Shown here piece by piece: positions 24,687 to 37,044 of a stretch of 64,000 nt of DNA (its first letter is position 1; each line of letters starts with the position of its first letter). Position numbers and translations under genes: made by a program. Source of the DNA: Myotis daubentonii. Lineage: Eukaryota > Chordata > Mammalia > Chiroptera > Vespertilionidae. Where the stretch lies: contig NC_081842.1 in NCBI RefSeq assembly GCF_963259705.1, forward strand, positions 34,003,796 to 34,067,795. The letters run 5' to 3'. A model generated the notes under the pieces. The model did no database searches, was not told the DNA's origin, and was given only the letters and a program-made list of their open reading frames with translations.

Positions 24687-24731
24687 AAAAGTTCTTTATT
24701 GTTTAAAGTATTACATATGTCTCCTTTTTGG
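24687..24731 (-). mobile_element. Tiny L1/HAL1 3' tail insertion
   Basis: About 45 bp of the young L1/HAL1 3' end (ttattgtttaaagtattaca) lies between short direct repeats tacttttt (24679-24686 and 24732-24739). It is the same kind of event as at 12143. Confidence 0.55.
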
Positions 24732-24739
24732 TACTTTTT

Positions 24740-26712
24740 GTTTTAATGCATTTTTATAAGCATTGTCATCATGATGCAAATAATGTACGCTTATAACTTG
24801 TAATATGTGGTACATACAGTAAGAAATTTGTCCTAATAGAGAACTTTCTGGAAAGGCTGCTGCTTAACTGAAAATCCTATTTTGGGCTTGCAATAGTCAG
24901 GATCCATAAGTCTGCACATCTTTTTGTGACAAATGGATTCTTTCCCCCCAACTTTTTATGTATTTATTTTATATACATACACATATACGTATACACTGTT
25001 CAGTGATGTGTTGATAGAAATTTCTAGTTCCTCCTCAGTGCGAAACTGGTGAAAATCTTTAACCAGGGGAGGAAGACAGAACTCTCTCTCTCTCTTCTGA
25101 AATAACCCAAGTGTATCTACCTATTGGAGACTTCTTCTCTTTGTGGGAAGTCCAGGTTTTAGTAATAATTTTGTATTGTTTCCTCTTGTGCAGGTATAAG
25201 CTGAATATCTTGGTACTTGCAAAGCCAGACATTTTCCTAAATACTACAAAAACTTTTCAGGCATTTAGTATGGCATTGTTCAATGTTAAACATTTAAGGC
25301 AGAAATTTCATTAATTTTGTTTCTGTTATTCTGGATATTTCTATATTTGAGAAGGTTCCATTTCCCCTAATGTACTCCCTAAAGTATTGGGTTAATCTTT
25401 TTTCCTCCTTAGTTAGAATACAGAATACAGAACAGGGTAATTTTGTTTTGATTTTGAACCATGCAAATATATCATATATTCAAAAGTATGTAATCAATAA
25501 TTTAAAAATACAAAAAGAAGTGAAAAGGTATTTCCTAAATCAAGGGCTTTGTTTTAATGGCAAGGCAGTTTTAGTAAAATATAAGTATTAAATACAGTAT
25601 CAACAAAACCCTGTCCACTCAGAGTTTTATTTTTAACTATTTCATCCTCACTGTCCTGTAATTCACACTACCATCAGTATATTCCCAAATTAAAAACTTT
25701 TAAATTTCTTTGCGCAATGTAAACTTTTCTTAACTTTCACAGGATATTATATTATAAATCAACTGGGTGCTTACACTACAGTATAAAAGCACACCGTGAT
25801 CTTCCATTCAGTGGTAGTAAAATCTGAAGAATGCCAAATTCCCTCACAATGAAAAATAGATCCCCATGAGGCTGACACAATGTCTGAAAATCTCACCATT
25901 AACATTGTCCCTTGAGGGCTTTGTGGAGACAAGCAATTTAATTAGGTTTAGGCATTATATTTCCTGGGTAAATCATTTGCTACCCAAACACAATAGCATG
26001 CATTTTTCCATCTTATTAAAAGTCATTAACACACAGCAGAACCCGGAGGAAATGACATGAGATAGAAAACAAGTGTATGTTTCAGAGAAATGAAGAGGTA
26101 GAGAAAGGTCAGATTCATGAGAGTTGTTAGGTTCCAGGGGGCACTTCTAGACTGAAATAGAGTGTCCTGAAGTTTCAGAAATCTTTTATAGTTTTTCCTA
26201 AACTCTTTACCATATTATTTGGGTGAGAACTTTGTTGTTGTTGTTATTCTCCACTTTTGTTTCGTTGCTTTTAATAACCAACAAACCAATCCTTAAGACA
26301 AACACTGCTCACATTTGATGTGAGCTTGTATTGCCTCTCAGTTGATTAGCCATGATTCCAAATTGTCATTTTATTCTGGTACTGCAATAAGATGTGTTTC
26401 CCACACATATCTGCAAGTTTCCATGGACTGTTTATTTAAAAAAAACAAACCAAAACAAATAAACAGTAGGCAAGCTGGTAATGGCACAGCCTTGATGGAA
26501 CCCTGAGCATCAATGATAAACAAATAAATTTTATTGTGTGTTTTTTTATGAATGCGAAAGTGACATAGAATCCAATTTTTATCTATATTTAGTTATTAAT
26601 TATCCTGAAAATTCCTCAATTTAAAGACGAATAAAATAAATGCCATAAAAAAATAAAAGACCTCAGGAAATTAAAGACCAAATAAAATCAACAAAAACAC
26701 ACACCCAGACAT
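24740..26712. other. AT-rich stretch, nothing recognised
   Basis: About 2 kb with no gene or named repeat. None of the short frames carries a motif. Confidence 0.45.
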
Positions 26713-27372
26713 TGTGGACAAAAAGGGGCCACATGCTAACCTGACTAACTCAGGAAAGGCCTGCGTGGTGGCCTTGCAAACTCAAGAAACCTAAAGTAAC
26801 CATAAAGAATGGTCTGAAATTAAAACTTTTAATTAAAAAGAAGTTTATAGTGAGTAGTCATGTCCTAGGCCAGTATCTTCCCTGACAAAGATTAACTTCA
26901 ATCTTTACTGAGCCTATTGTCTTTTTGCATCTAAAAAATATACCCCTGAAATGGCAGGATAACTTGTAACTTCCCTTTTTCCAGACCCCTCAAGGCACAG
27001 CCCTGGTACCCTGGCAGAGACCACAAATTCCCTCATTGTTATTGTTATCCTGTTACTTGTTGACTGTTAATTATCCTATACCCACCTGTGTAAAGGAAGC
27101 GTGTGTCTATCATTATACTTTTTATCCAATCCCAGAGGCTCCCCCCCACACCCCTGCCCGCTTTGCTTTCTTCCACCTCCCTGATCTAGCACCAATGAAT
27201 TTCACTTACCTTTTCTCCTTTGATTGTAATATATAAAACAAGGTGGAAAAATGCCATTCTCCAGAGCACCATCTCAATACACTGAGATTCTGCTTCCTGG
27301 CAATTGTCAACAGTTTGGCTCAAGTAAACTCACAAAAATTCTTTACAGGTTTGAATGTTTTTTACGTTAACA
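26713..27372 (+). repeat. ERV1-like solo LTR (boundaries approximate)
   Basis: It begins TG (tgtggacaaaaaggggccac) and could end CA at 27347 or 27372. A TATA box (atatataaaa) lies near 27230, followed by the R/U5-like text ctcaatacactgagattctg and gtttggctcaagtaaactc, typical of gammaretrovirus-type LTRs. I could not fix a TSD, and no internal viral genes flank it. Confidence 0.55.
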
Positions 27373-27789
27373 ATGTAAATAATAAAAATGGCTAAACTCT
27401 AGAGGAATAAATTAATTCTAGAACTACAAAAGTCTTGAGGGAATTTTGTAACTTCTAAAATAAGAAAGTTGCATTGTATTAACAATACAATACAAGAGAA
27501 GTCCTTGGTTCCATGTTATGTGAGAATTAGAAATGAGTTCTTTATTTGAAGTGAAATTTTTAATGAGTTTTAACTTTAGTAAATGAATAGACTAGTCAAC
27601 AAGGTAAGAAGACAAGGAAACTTCTCTATCTTGGTTTGGAATCGAAATGAAAAAAAAAAAATGTTTATCTTGACAAATGTTAACTGAAGGCAACTCTCAT
27701 GCAGGCTTGGACTTCAACATTATGCTATTTACATAATTTATGGTTTCCTGGGTCTAGGGATGAGGGTGGTGAGGGATTTAATTGGAAAA
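27373..27789. other. Nothing recognised
   Basis: Short AT-rich gap between an LTR and an old L1 end. Confidence 0.4.
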
Positions 27790-27960
27790 GTGACAGGGAG
27801 CTTTTATGAGGTGATGTAATATTCTATATCTTGATTTTGGCAGTGTTTACATGAGTGCATAAACTTCTCACATGTACACTTAAAATAGGTTCATTTTATT
27901 GACTATAAACCACATGGCCATAAATTTATTTAAAATAAATAAATTAATCAATTAAAGGAA
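27790..27960 (+). repeat. Ancient L1 3' UTR end
   Basis: tatatcttgattttggcagt, catgtacacttaaaataggt and an A-rich end resemble L1M 3' UTR termini. Confidence 0.5.
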
Positions 27961-28344
27961 TAAATAAAAAAATCTAAAGCAATATAATTCCTGAAGATGT
28001 TTAATTGAAAACAATGTCCAAGATAATAATGGACCAAAGCAAATTCATAATGTATTCAATAAGACATTCAAAAATTAAAATATTAAATAAAAATCCAAGT
28101 GGGAGACATTTTTGGGAGACATAGAGTTAATAATTCTATACAAAAGATCCAGAACTGATGGCCATGAAAGTCAGAATCTTGGTTGGATTATATGGAAAGG
28201 GTGGACAGGGCAGGTAGGAAAAGTTATGGGCTTTTATATTTCTCATAGTAAACATAACAGATTATATCAATTGAGTGTTTACTATATACAATGAGACATG
28301 TATTATCTTATTGAATTATTAAAAAGCAAATAAACAAGAAAAAA
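27961..28344. other. Nothing recognised
   Basis: AT-rich, no gene or named repeat. Confidence 0.4.
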
Positions 28345-28495
28345 CCCAGGATCTCTTTTTACAAATGAGAAAACAAAGCTTAAAGAGTTAAATTTTTCAA
28401 ATTTTTCCAGTCAGAAAAAAAGTTTAGACTAGGCCTCAAATCCAAGTCTGACTCCAAAGCCATCATCTTAAGTACCGTGCTATACTATTTTTTTT
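28345..28495 (-). repeat. MIR SINE, antisense
   Basis: Antisense MIR: caaatgagaaaacaaagctt and aagtctgactccaaagccat. Confidence 0.7.
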
Positions 28496-29394
28496 TTCAG
28501 ATAATAGAAAACATAAAAGTTTATCTAGTGAGACAAATACCTTCCTGTCCCTAAATTCTAGGAGAAATTTATTGTGTGGATATTGAGTAACAATGATGGA
28601 TAATGTCTTCAACCCACTTTTTACAGAAAATACAGTAACGTTTTTTAAATGGCCATTTCTTGTATCAGCCTTTGATAACAGCTCAGTTCATAACACTGAA
28701 GCACTACTTGGTGTAGGTATTTCTCTGGACAACAAGCTGAGACAGCTCAGATATGTTGTTATCTACGATCAACTTGTTTTGGGAACGTATCCTATGCCCA
28801 TCACAGGGAGGGCATAGAGAATCAGAAGGAAGGACTTAATTTTAAAGAAGTATCAGGGAAACGGCAGATTCTATTATAGAGGGAAATATGTCATGCAGAA
28901 AAGTCACTGTGAGTAAGCAGTTGTTTGTCCTCAAAATAACCAAGATAGTTCCCTAAAGGAAGGCCCGAGTTGAGAACTGAAGCTGGTTGATTAGTTGTTC
29001 TCTGCATGTGAACCTTTAAGAATCATGTGGAGATAAACTCAGTGCCAAGTCAAAAAGCGTCGGAAGAATTGAAGAGCTAAAGAACCCTAATTCACTGTGT
29101 ATCCCAGCATGCAGGAAGTGCTGGCATAGAGCATGTGTTAAATACTTATCAGTAAAAAATGCACGATTACATGGAAGGAAAAAAATGAATGATTTCCCAA
29201 GAACACAATTTTTTAAAAACTAAAACTATGTATGTATCTTTTTGGTTACTTTTGGAATCATATTAAATTTTTTTGACCACATGTGAAGATTTAATTTTGT
29301 TTTAATTTTTGTTAATAACTTTAATTTACAGGAGTTTTTACTTCAATTAGTATTGTAACAATTATACACAAGTACTGTACTAAATTGTTCCTTG
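28496..29394. other. Nothing recognised
   Basis: A 74-codon frame at 28593-28817 has no similarity that I recognise and no flanking splice or tail signals worth calling. Confidence 0.4.
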
Positions 29395-29575
29395 TAGTCA
29401 TTTCAAAAAATATTCATCAAAACCATACGTTAGATTACTATTTTTTCCTTTTGCAGATGAATAAAATAAAGGTTCAGAGAGGTTAAACATCTTTTCCAAG
29501 ATTGTTCAGCTGTGAGAGGATTTTTGCCTTATCATTCCCAGCCCATGCCCGTTATGATTCCCTGTTCCAAACATG
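29395..29575 (-). repeat. MIR SINE, antisense
   Basis: Antisense MIR: ttgcagatgaataaaataaa, ggttcagagaggttaaacat, then cagctgtgagagga. Confidence 0.65.
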
Positions 29576-30914
29576 AAGCCACATTTTCTCTATTTTACCA
29601 TTTTGAGAAATGCTTATTAGAAAAGCTTCAAATTATTCCATCTGAGGGTTATAGAGTATTGGGTTTCTGCTGAAGTGCCTCTGGGTTTGGAACAGGAAAG
29701 GAAGGTAGGCTAAGCAGTTCAGGTCCAAGACACTCCTCCTTTTCCTTAATTTGGGAAACTTTTGCCTCAGTCATCATTTTTATAAGTTTTATAAAAATGA
29801 CTTTTATTTGAGAAAAAAAACTAACTTGAAAACAATTGTAATGGACCAATTAGAGCATATTTCAAAACTATCAGGCCTATGAAGATGACTCATTTGAACA
29901 AAGAGAAATGTATGTGCAATGAGCAGAAGAGACTTTTCTTAGAATAAATACTACTTGTCAATTTTATGGGAATGAACAATGAGACCATTTTTTAAAAAGA
30001 GGATATCATGGTGACCCAAGATGTATTAATTATTGTGGGAAACCTCTGAATTTTATAGTGACTCATCAATTTTCTGAGTCTATAGACAAAAATCACTATC
30101 AGATCACCTCTCATGTTCTTAGAATTTTGAAGTTCAAGGAACTTTAAAGTATGTCAGTGCCGATTTCACAAAGTAACTCAATTTTAAAATAACCTGGAGA
30201 ATTTGATGTCCCAAAAGGAAAAGCTTTTTTTACAGACACGAACCACTGAAACTCATTTGCCAGCTCAAGTTGGAGTCTCAGAACCTTTTAGTAATGCTGA
30301 GATTAAAAACCAGATGCCTTCAATCAAGATCAATTCCAGGAAATGCTGGCCCAGCTTACATTAAAAAATGCTCAGAACTTTTGGACTATATTCCTCTATT
30401 CATGGTGACTTAAAATTAGAAAGAAAGGGATCTTAGAAATGATTTAGAATTCATTTTGTGTTACTCAAAAATCTTCTTGTGACATCACTTGCTTATTTAC
30501 CCAGGAAGCAGGAATAATTAAAGGTGAATTTATAGAGATGGTTATTTTACAGGGTCTCTGATTTCTGCTGGAGGCCTTGTGAGTGGCAAGTGCTTTATCA
30601 ATGAAGGCTAATGGGCATGTTGCAGAAGCAGTATATTTTCTCCCTTGTATCCAAATACCTTTCTGATTATACACCTGGAAGCTTCAAATCAGAATAATAG
30701 AATTTTCTAAGTGGCAGATAAAGAGCTCTTTCTATCTTTCAAATAATCAATGCAAAAGCAAACCACAGAGAAAAAGTCTCAGATGAAAGTTTTAGAACCT
30801 ATGCATAGAGACAGGCCAACAGCAATATGGGCAAACAATGATATTAAAGGAACAACAGTGAACAGAAAGTTCAGGGAAATTAGATAAGAATGGAACAGTC
30901 TAAAAGTACAGAAA
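29576..30914. other. AT-rich stretch, nothing recognised
   Basis: About 1.3 kb with no named element. Confidence 0.45.
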
Positions 30915-31328
30915 TCCTATCTAATAAAGAGAGAATATGCTAATTGACTGCCATGCCCTCAAAGATGGTGATGCCCATAGCCACAAGATGGTGGTGTTCA
31001 CTCCCCTCAGCCCCGACAGGGCGGTAGATGCATGGCACAGCTGGGCCCGCATGCAGGGGGGTCCAGCTACTCCATGTGCCTGCTGCTGGAGTCCCCCAGT
31101 CCCCTCAGCCTCCCAGCTTCCCAGGGCCACCCGAGGCCCAGGTAACCAGGGCTGGTCAAGGCTTGTGCTGCTGGCAGTGGCAGCAGCAGAGGTGTGATGG
31201 GGGTGTCACCTTCTCTTGATCACCAGGTCGCCTCCTACCCTTGAGGGCTCCCAGACTGTGAGAGGGGGAAGGCTGGGCTGAGGGACCTCCCACTCTGGCA
31301 CATGAATTTTCATGCACCGGGCCTCTAG
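30915..31328 (+). mobile_element. HeliBat-type Helitron (H5)
   Basis: The 5' end is TCCTATCTAATAAAGAG. The 3' end has gcacatgaattttcatgcac followed by cgggcctctag and T. Its 5' module (tgccatgccctcaaagatgg) is shared with H10 and H15, so it belongs to a different subfamily from H4/H14. Confidence 0.92.
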
Positions 31329-31839
31329 TACTATAATAAGAGATGGGCTATTTAGTTAGCAACATCAGTGTCAATGTTAGGCTTAAGGTGAGAGTGTTGG
31401 CCCAAAAAGTGAAGCATAGACTGAGACAAAGACCTGGTCTTCAGACCAGAAAACAGTTCCTATCTCACAAAGGTAGAAGGAAGGATGGTTAAAATGGTCT
31501 TAAAATTATACAATTGTCTCATCTATATTTGTAATGAAATTGGGCACATTTGATTTAACTGCTTCATTTCATTGTAATTTATCAATAATTCAGTGATTGA
31601 AGAATTCTTAAATCATTCACTTTTATCTAAGCCATACTGAAGAATACTAAAATAGGTATTTATTTTTAAGGATGTCACGATGCTGCTATTAATAACATTT
31701 CTGTTTACAATAAAAATGAATGGAGGCAGTTGGGTCCAAGTTTTTTTCTGGGCTCTAGAGTATTGTCCATTTACTTTTTATAGAGGTGACTTTTGCCTCA
31801 GTCTATCAAAGAAATTAGGATATTTTATGTACTGATTTT
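31329..31839. other. Nothing recognised
   Basis: AT-rich, no gene or named repeat. Confidence 0.4.
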
Positions 31840-31912
31840 TCTCTATTGGTTCCTGGCATCTACTGGACACTCAATAAATGTTTGTTGATTGAATGAAAGA
31901 TTGATTCATTTC
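31840..31912 (+). repeat. MIR/L2-type tail
   Basis: gacactcaataaatgtttgt plus tgattgaatga is the standard MIR/L2 3' end. Confidence 0.45.
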
Positions 31913-32133
31913 TTAACCACCTTCAACTTTTCCATACTATAAATTAAAAATTGATACTTAAGGTATCATCAAAAGATTACTAAACTTAATTAGATATAGT
32001 GCTTTTCTTTTTCTTCCTGAGATGGTTTTCAAGTCTAGAAACTGAACTGATTCACTTCTGTGTGAATTAAATAAGCTAGAAAAAGTTCTTCCTGCACTTT
32101 TATAATTTTAAATTATTTCTAATATTTATTTTA

Positions 32134-32811
32134 TTATTTTTTTTCTGTTCTTCCTTTTTTTGAGATTATTACAGATGTCCCTCTTTATTTCCCCCCATAG
32201 CTCCCCTCCACTCGGTTCCCACCCCAACCCAGGCCCTTGCCACCCTATTGTCTGAGTCCATAGGTACTGTATACATGCATATAAGATCTTTGTCTAATCT
32301 CTTCCCGCACCCCCCCACACCACTTTCCCTCTGAGAATAGTCAGTCTGTTCCATTTCCATGCCTCTGATTCTATTCCGTTCACCAGTATATTCTGTTCAT
32401 CAGATTATTTATTCATTTGATTTTTAGATTCACTTGTTGATAGATTTGTATTTGTTGTCACTTTGTTATTCATAATTTTTTATCTTTACCTTTTTCTTCT
32501 TCTGTCTCTTCTTAAGGAATACCCTTCAGCATTTCATGTAATACTGGTTTGGTGCTGATGAACTCCTTTAGCTTTTTTTTTTTTTTTTTTTTTTTTTAAT
32601 CTGTGAAGCTCTTTATCTGATCTTCAATTCTAAATGATAGCTTTGCTGGGTAGAGTAATCTTGGTTGTAGATTCTTGCTATTCATCACTTTGAATATTTC
32701 TTGCCACTCCCTTCTGGCCCGCATAGTTTCTGTTGAGAAATCAGCTGACAGTCATATGGGTACTTCCTTGTAGGTAACTAACTGTTTTTTTCTTGCTGCT
32801 TTTAAGATCCC
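32134..32811 (-). mobile_element. 5'-truncated HAL1 (ORF1 C-terminus plus 3' UTR)
   Basis: It is flanked by a 13-bp TSD aatatttatttta (32121-32133 and 32812-32824). On the minus strand it starts inside ORF1 (the ARREW and YPAKLSF-type region), passes the ORF1 stop near tccttaagaag and continues into a 3' UTR that matches the HAL1 at 33668, not the one at 20332. A T run at 32574-32597 interrupts the ORF1 part. Subfamily B. Confidence 0.88.
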
Positions 32812-33066
32812 AATATTTATTTTAATTGAATTGACTAGCCGAAAGCAAAATGATGTCTGGCCTAAGTTAACATGATATCCTTGATTAAAAAATAAATATA
32901 GTCAAAATAGCACAATTGATTGTAACTGTAGGCATAGCTGATAGCTGCAGAGTTTAAGGTCTAAACTCGAATTTGCAAATGGCTTAGAAAAAAAGTGGCA
33001 AAGAAAGTAGTTATGTTTTAAAAGTAATGAAATTTCTCAAATGTTGCTTCACCTATTAGTTTAGAT

Positions 33067-33278
33067 CAGCGGTTCTCAACCTGTGGGCCGCGACCCCTTT
33101 GGCGGTCAAACAACCCTTTCACAGGGGTCACCTAAGACCATCCTGCATATCAGATATTTACATTATGATTCATAATAGTAGCAAAATTACAGTTATGAAG
33201 TAGCAACGAAAATAATTTTATGGTTGGGTCACAACATGAGGAACTGTACTTAAAGGGCCAGAAGGCTGAGAACCACTG
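33067..33278 (+). mobile_element. SPIN-type non-autonomous hAT element
   Basis: The TIR cagcggttctcaacctg and the inner gcgacccctttggcggtc and tttcacaggggtcacct are the SPIN signature. The right end is ctgagaaccactg. An 8-bp TSD flanks it, gttta(g/t)at (33059-33066 and 33279-33286, one mismatch). At 212 bp it has the size of SPIN MITEs and no coding part. SPIN families are established cases of horizontal transfer among tetrapods including vesper bats. Confidence 0.95.
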
Positions 33279-33286
33279 GTTTATAT

Positions 33287-33660
33287 GATTAGGAAATAGT
33301 GCTTCTCTCATTGTGTTAGGTGTTCAGATAAATATAGTTTTCTGTGGTCTAGGGGCAGAGTAATAAGTTGACATAATCATTGCAGAATGTCAATAAAATT
33401 GTGTTCTATAAAGGTAAACCTAAATAAGGCACTAGTAAACAAGATAGTGTCTTTAGTCTAGCCAATGTCAAAGTGGCAATCTCACACATCAGTCAGCTCC
33501 AACCTCAGAAGACAATCTGCAATGAAGGTCCTACCACTTCTTCACCACCAACACAGTGCTCTTACATTGGCTTCAAATATTATCCCACTCTGAAATACCT
33601 ATATTTATTGGCTTTTCTACCCCTAGGCAAGAACTTTCCCACAGCATGCATAAGAGTAGG
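33287..33660. other. Nothing recognised
   Basis: Plausibly unique DNA between SPIN and HAL1. Confidence 0.4.
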
Positions 33661-33675
33661 TGTGAAGGGAGGAAG

Positions 33676-33687
33676 CAAGATGGCGGC
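33676..33687 (+). promoter_or_regulatory. YY1-like site at HAL1 5' end
   Basis: caagatggcggc about 9 bp from the element start, at the same relative position as in the copy at 20332. Confidence 0.6.
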
Positions 33688-34860
33688 ATAGGTACACACT
33701 TGTACTTGCTGCCACGCACAACCACATAAAAAATACAACTAAAAGACAAAACGAATATCATCCAGAACCATGGGAAGGCTGGCTGAGTGGAAATTCTACA
33801 ACCAGAAGGAAAGAGAAAAGTGCATTGAAGCGGGTAGGCGGTGCAGAGGTGCGGAAGTGCAGAGGTATGGAGGCACGCATGGAAACGGGCTGGCAACTGG
33901 GTGTGCTGTTGTCTTTTTCGATTGGGAGGGAGATACAAGCTCCCAATTGCTTTGAACTCTAGTTCCAGGCGAGACTCTGGGGACCCAGACTCATACAGGG
34001 AGAAACTGGACTGTCTGGCATTGGGCTGGAATGCGAGGGCGGCTTTCTCGCAGGTGTGCTTGCAGCAATCATTGTTCCTGCACAGGGCCACGGGACACAA
34101 AGACCCCAGGATCGCTCCAAGGCAGAGCAGACTTTGCAGTTTTCTCTGCCCTGATGATTCCCTGAGACCCCGCCCCACCCAATTTATAACCCCTCCCAAG
34201 CTGTGAGCAGAGACTTTTGCATATGAATGGCCTGTTCTTTTGCAATCTAAAACCTAACAAACTGCAGGGGGGTCAAAGAGCACCAAAGCCTCCAAAAGAA
34301 GGCCTAGACAGCAGCCCGCATTGCTTCCAGCTGGACCTCATCTGGGCACTTCCAAACCCCAAACAAAGTGGAGGAATCTGTGGATCTCTCTATAGCTCCT
34401 GATGGGGGGGCCTCAGGCAGTGGCTGACTTTTCACCTCCTTGGAGATCCAAGAGCCACTGTACTCAGTGGTCAGAGTGAGACTATACCAGAATGCAACTC
34501 TTCACATCCATAAGTGGCACACTCAAAGGGCAGATTCAGTGATCACCAAAGCCCAACTGAAGCAAGTCCTGCTCCATAAGGGTAGGGTGTCTCCAGCACA
34601 GTAGTTCTCCCATTGTAGGCACAGCCGGTCCTCACAGCCAATTGGCCTGATGGTCAATTCCTCCCAGTGTTACCAACAGCAATCAAGACTTAACTACAAC
34701 AAGACTGTGCAAACAGTCCACAAAGGGGTGCACCAAGAGTGTCCACCTCAGGTAATTGGGGAGGCTGAGCCACTGGGCCCTATAGGACACCTAGCACACA
34801 AAGCCACTCTATCAACACAGGGAAGCAGCCAAAATCTGGAGACAAAGAAACGTGTCACAA

Positions 34861-35678
34861 ATGAAAGAAATGGAGGAAAGCAAACAACTGGATATAGAGT
34901 TCAAAACCATGGTTATAAGGTTACTCAAGAATCTTCTAGAAACCTCTGAGAAATTTAGTGAGACCCTCAAGGATATGAAAAAAGACCAACTAGAAATTAA
35001 GCATACACTTACTGAAATAAAGAATAATATACAGAGATCCAACAGCAGACTAGAGGACCCCAAGAATCAAGTTAAAGATTTGAAATATGAAGAAGCAAAA
35101 AACACCCAACCGGAAAAGCAAAAAGAAAAAAGAATCCAAAAATATGAAGATAGTGTAAGGAGCCTCTGGGACAATTCCAAGTGTACCAACATCCAAATTA
35201 TGGGGATGCCAGAAGAAGAGAGAGAGCAACATATTGAAAACCTATTTGAAGAAATAATGACAGAACACTTCCCCTCCCTGGTGAAAGAAATAGATTTACA
35301 AGTCCAGGAAGTGCAAAGAACCCCAAACAAGAGGAATCCAAAGAGGACCACACCAAGACACATCATAATTAAAATGCCAAGAGCAAAAGACAAAGAGAGA
35401 ATCTTAAAAGCAGCAAGAGAAAAACAGTTAGTTACCTACAAGGGAGTACCCATAAGACTGTCAGCTGATTTCTCAACAGAAACCATGCAGGCCAGAAGGG
35501 AGTGGCAAGAACTATTCAAGGTCATGACTAGCAAGAACCTAAAACCAAGATTAATCTACCCAGAAAGCTATCAATTAGAATTGAAGGTCAGATAAAGAGC
35601 TTCACAGATAAGGAAAAGCTAAAGGAGTTCATCACCACCAAACCAGTATTATATGAAATGCTGAAGGATATTCTTTAA
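34861..35678 (+). pseudogene. HAL1/L1 ORF1p, one frameshift from intact
   Basis: The frame is open for 244 codons from ATG 34861. Upstream, gtg tca caa suggests a lost earlier ATG at 34852. Coiled-coil region about residues 1-90, then the RRM-like core (NIQIMGMPEEEREQHIENLF) and C-terminal domain (RTTPRHIIIKM, LVTYKGVPIRLSADFS, ARREW). A 1-bp deletion near 35563, within the YPAKLSF equivalent, shifts the last stretch, and the original stop lies at 35676-35678. It is less damaged than the copy at 21371, so this insertion is younger or better preserved. The family role is RNA binding and chaperoning in the L1 ribonucleoprotein. Confidence 0.92.
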
Positions 35679-36039
35679 GAAGGGGAAGAAGAAAAAGTAA
35701 AGATAAAAATTATGAACAACAAAGTAACAACAAATACATATCTATCAACAAGTGAATCTAAAAATCAAGTGAATAAAAAATCTGATGAACAGAATAAACT
35801 GGTGAATGTAATAGAATCAGGGGCATAGAAAGGGAGTGGACTGACAATTCTCGGGGATAAAGGGGTGTGGGGGTGAGGGAAGAGACTGACCAAAAATCGT
35901 ACACCTATGGACGAGGACAGTGCGGGGAGGGGGTAAGGGCATGGGGTGGGGTGGGAACCACGTAGAAGGAAGCTATGGGGAGAAAAAAGAGGAATAACTG
36001 TAATAATCTGAACAATAAAGATTTATTTTTTTAAAAAAA

Positions 36040-36489
36040 GAGGTGTCAGTCAGTAGCCAGATTGTCAAACTTTCCCCCAGTTTCCTGTCAGGACTCTGTT
36101 ACAATTCTCCTTCTTCAAATATCATTATCATAGGTTGGAAATATCTCTACTTTGAACAAAGCCAGGTCCTGGCACAGGTGCCTTTGTTAATGCTTTACCC
36201 AGCCTTCAGCACTCATGGCTATTTTAATTAGAGGCATAAATTTAGGTGCAAAAACCTTAACACAAAATCTAAACTACCTGGCAGTATGGCAACTCCTCTT
36301 ATCCAGTGCACTCTCTGCACGGCTCTAAACTGATCTTGAGCTCTCCATATACTAATGTATTAATATTTTTTCATTACCTAACATATTGGTATTTTATGAT
36401 GGTGCTAATTCAAAGATAATTAAAATCACATTGTTGTGTTTAATTATGACCAGAGGCTTATGAACAGACTTGTTATTTTGTATTAAATA
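36040..36489. other. Nothing recognised
   Basis: AT-rich, plausibly unique. Confidence 0.4.
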
Positions 36490-36594
36490 ATGAATTCATT
36501 CAATAGTACCAATTTTCTGTCGTTTTTATCAATCAATCTTTTGTGAATCATTCCACTAATAGGTCTTATTTTTGAGTAAGGGATCACTATTATG

Positions 36595-36700
36595 GGAAAT
36601 AAAAAAAAGATGATTAATATATGGACTCTGTTCTCAGGGAATTTGCAATCTAATGGGTAGATGGATAAAATAAACTGACAAAATACAAACACTTAACGGA
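36595..36700 (-). repeat. L2-like fragment, antisense
   Basis: tggactctgttctcagggaa then tttgcaatctaatgggtaga matches the antisense L2 3' region pattern. Confidence 0.45.
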
Positions 36701-37044
36701 GATATCAAAAATGGGAAAGAGAAAAAGAAATTATACCTGTTTCAAGGTTTCAAGTGTCAGTGTCTCAAAAAATGAAGTGTTAACAAAACAGACATATCAA
36801 TAGAAGGAACTGATTTGGTGGGAGAGGATAAGAGTATGAGTTTGGTATTGAATATGTTAAACTTTGAGTGTGAGTGACACATCAAGGTAGAGATATCCAG
36901 TTGAAAAATCAGTAATGTTTTCATGAGTCAAAGAGTGGCAGTGTTTGAATTGTTCTGAAGGAATGGTTATCAAGGTTTTTGTTCTCAGTACTCCTTTGCA
37001 AGCTTTAAAATTATTGAAGTCTCCAAAGAGGACCTTACTTTCTT
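36701..37044. other. Possible ancient repeat, unnamed
   Basis: aaggtagagatatccagttg resembles the unnamed old repeat noted around 8230. No gene. Confidence 0.25.

Larger units (their letters stand above)
33668..36039 (+). mobile_element. Near full-length HAL1, second copy (subfamily B)
   Basis: It opens with ggaggaagcaagatggcggc like the first copy and has a 1.2-kb GC-rich 5' UTR, ORF1 (34861-35678) and a roughly 360-bp tail ending caataaagatttattttttt plus A's. The flanks share only a degraded repeat (aggtgtgaag on the left, aggtgtcag on the right), a likely worn TSD. The tail lacks the ORF2 scrap of the first copy and instead has gaacaacaaagtaacaacaa and tatctatcaacaagtgaatc, shared with the fragment at 32134. 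Confidence 0.92.

Noticed and set aside
28593..28817. 74-codon frame as a possible small gene
   Set aside because: No recognised motif, no splice or tail context, and its length is common by chance.
33573..34199. 208-codon antisense frame over the HAL1 5' UTR
   Set aside because: GC-rich, stop-poor UTR gives chance frames; the sense-strand HAL1 structure explains the region.
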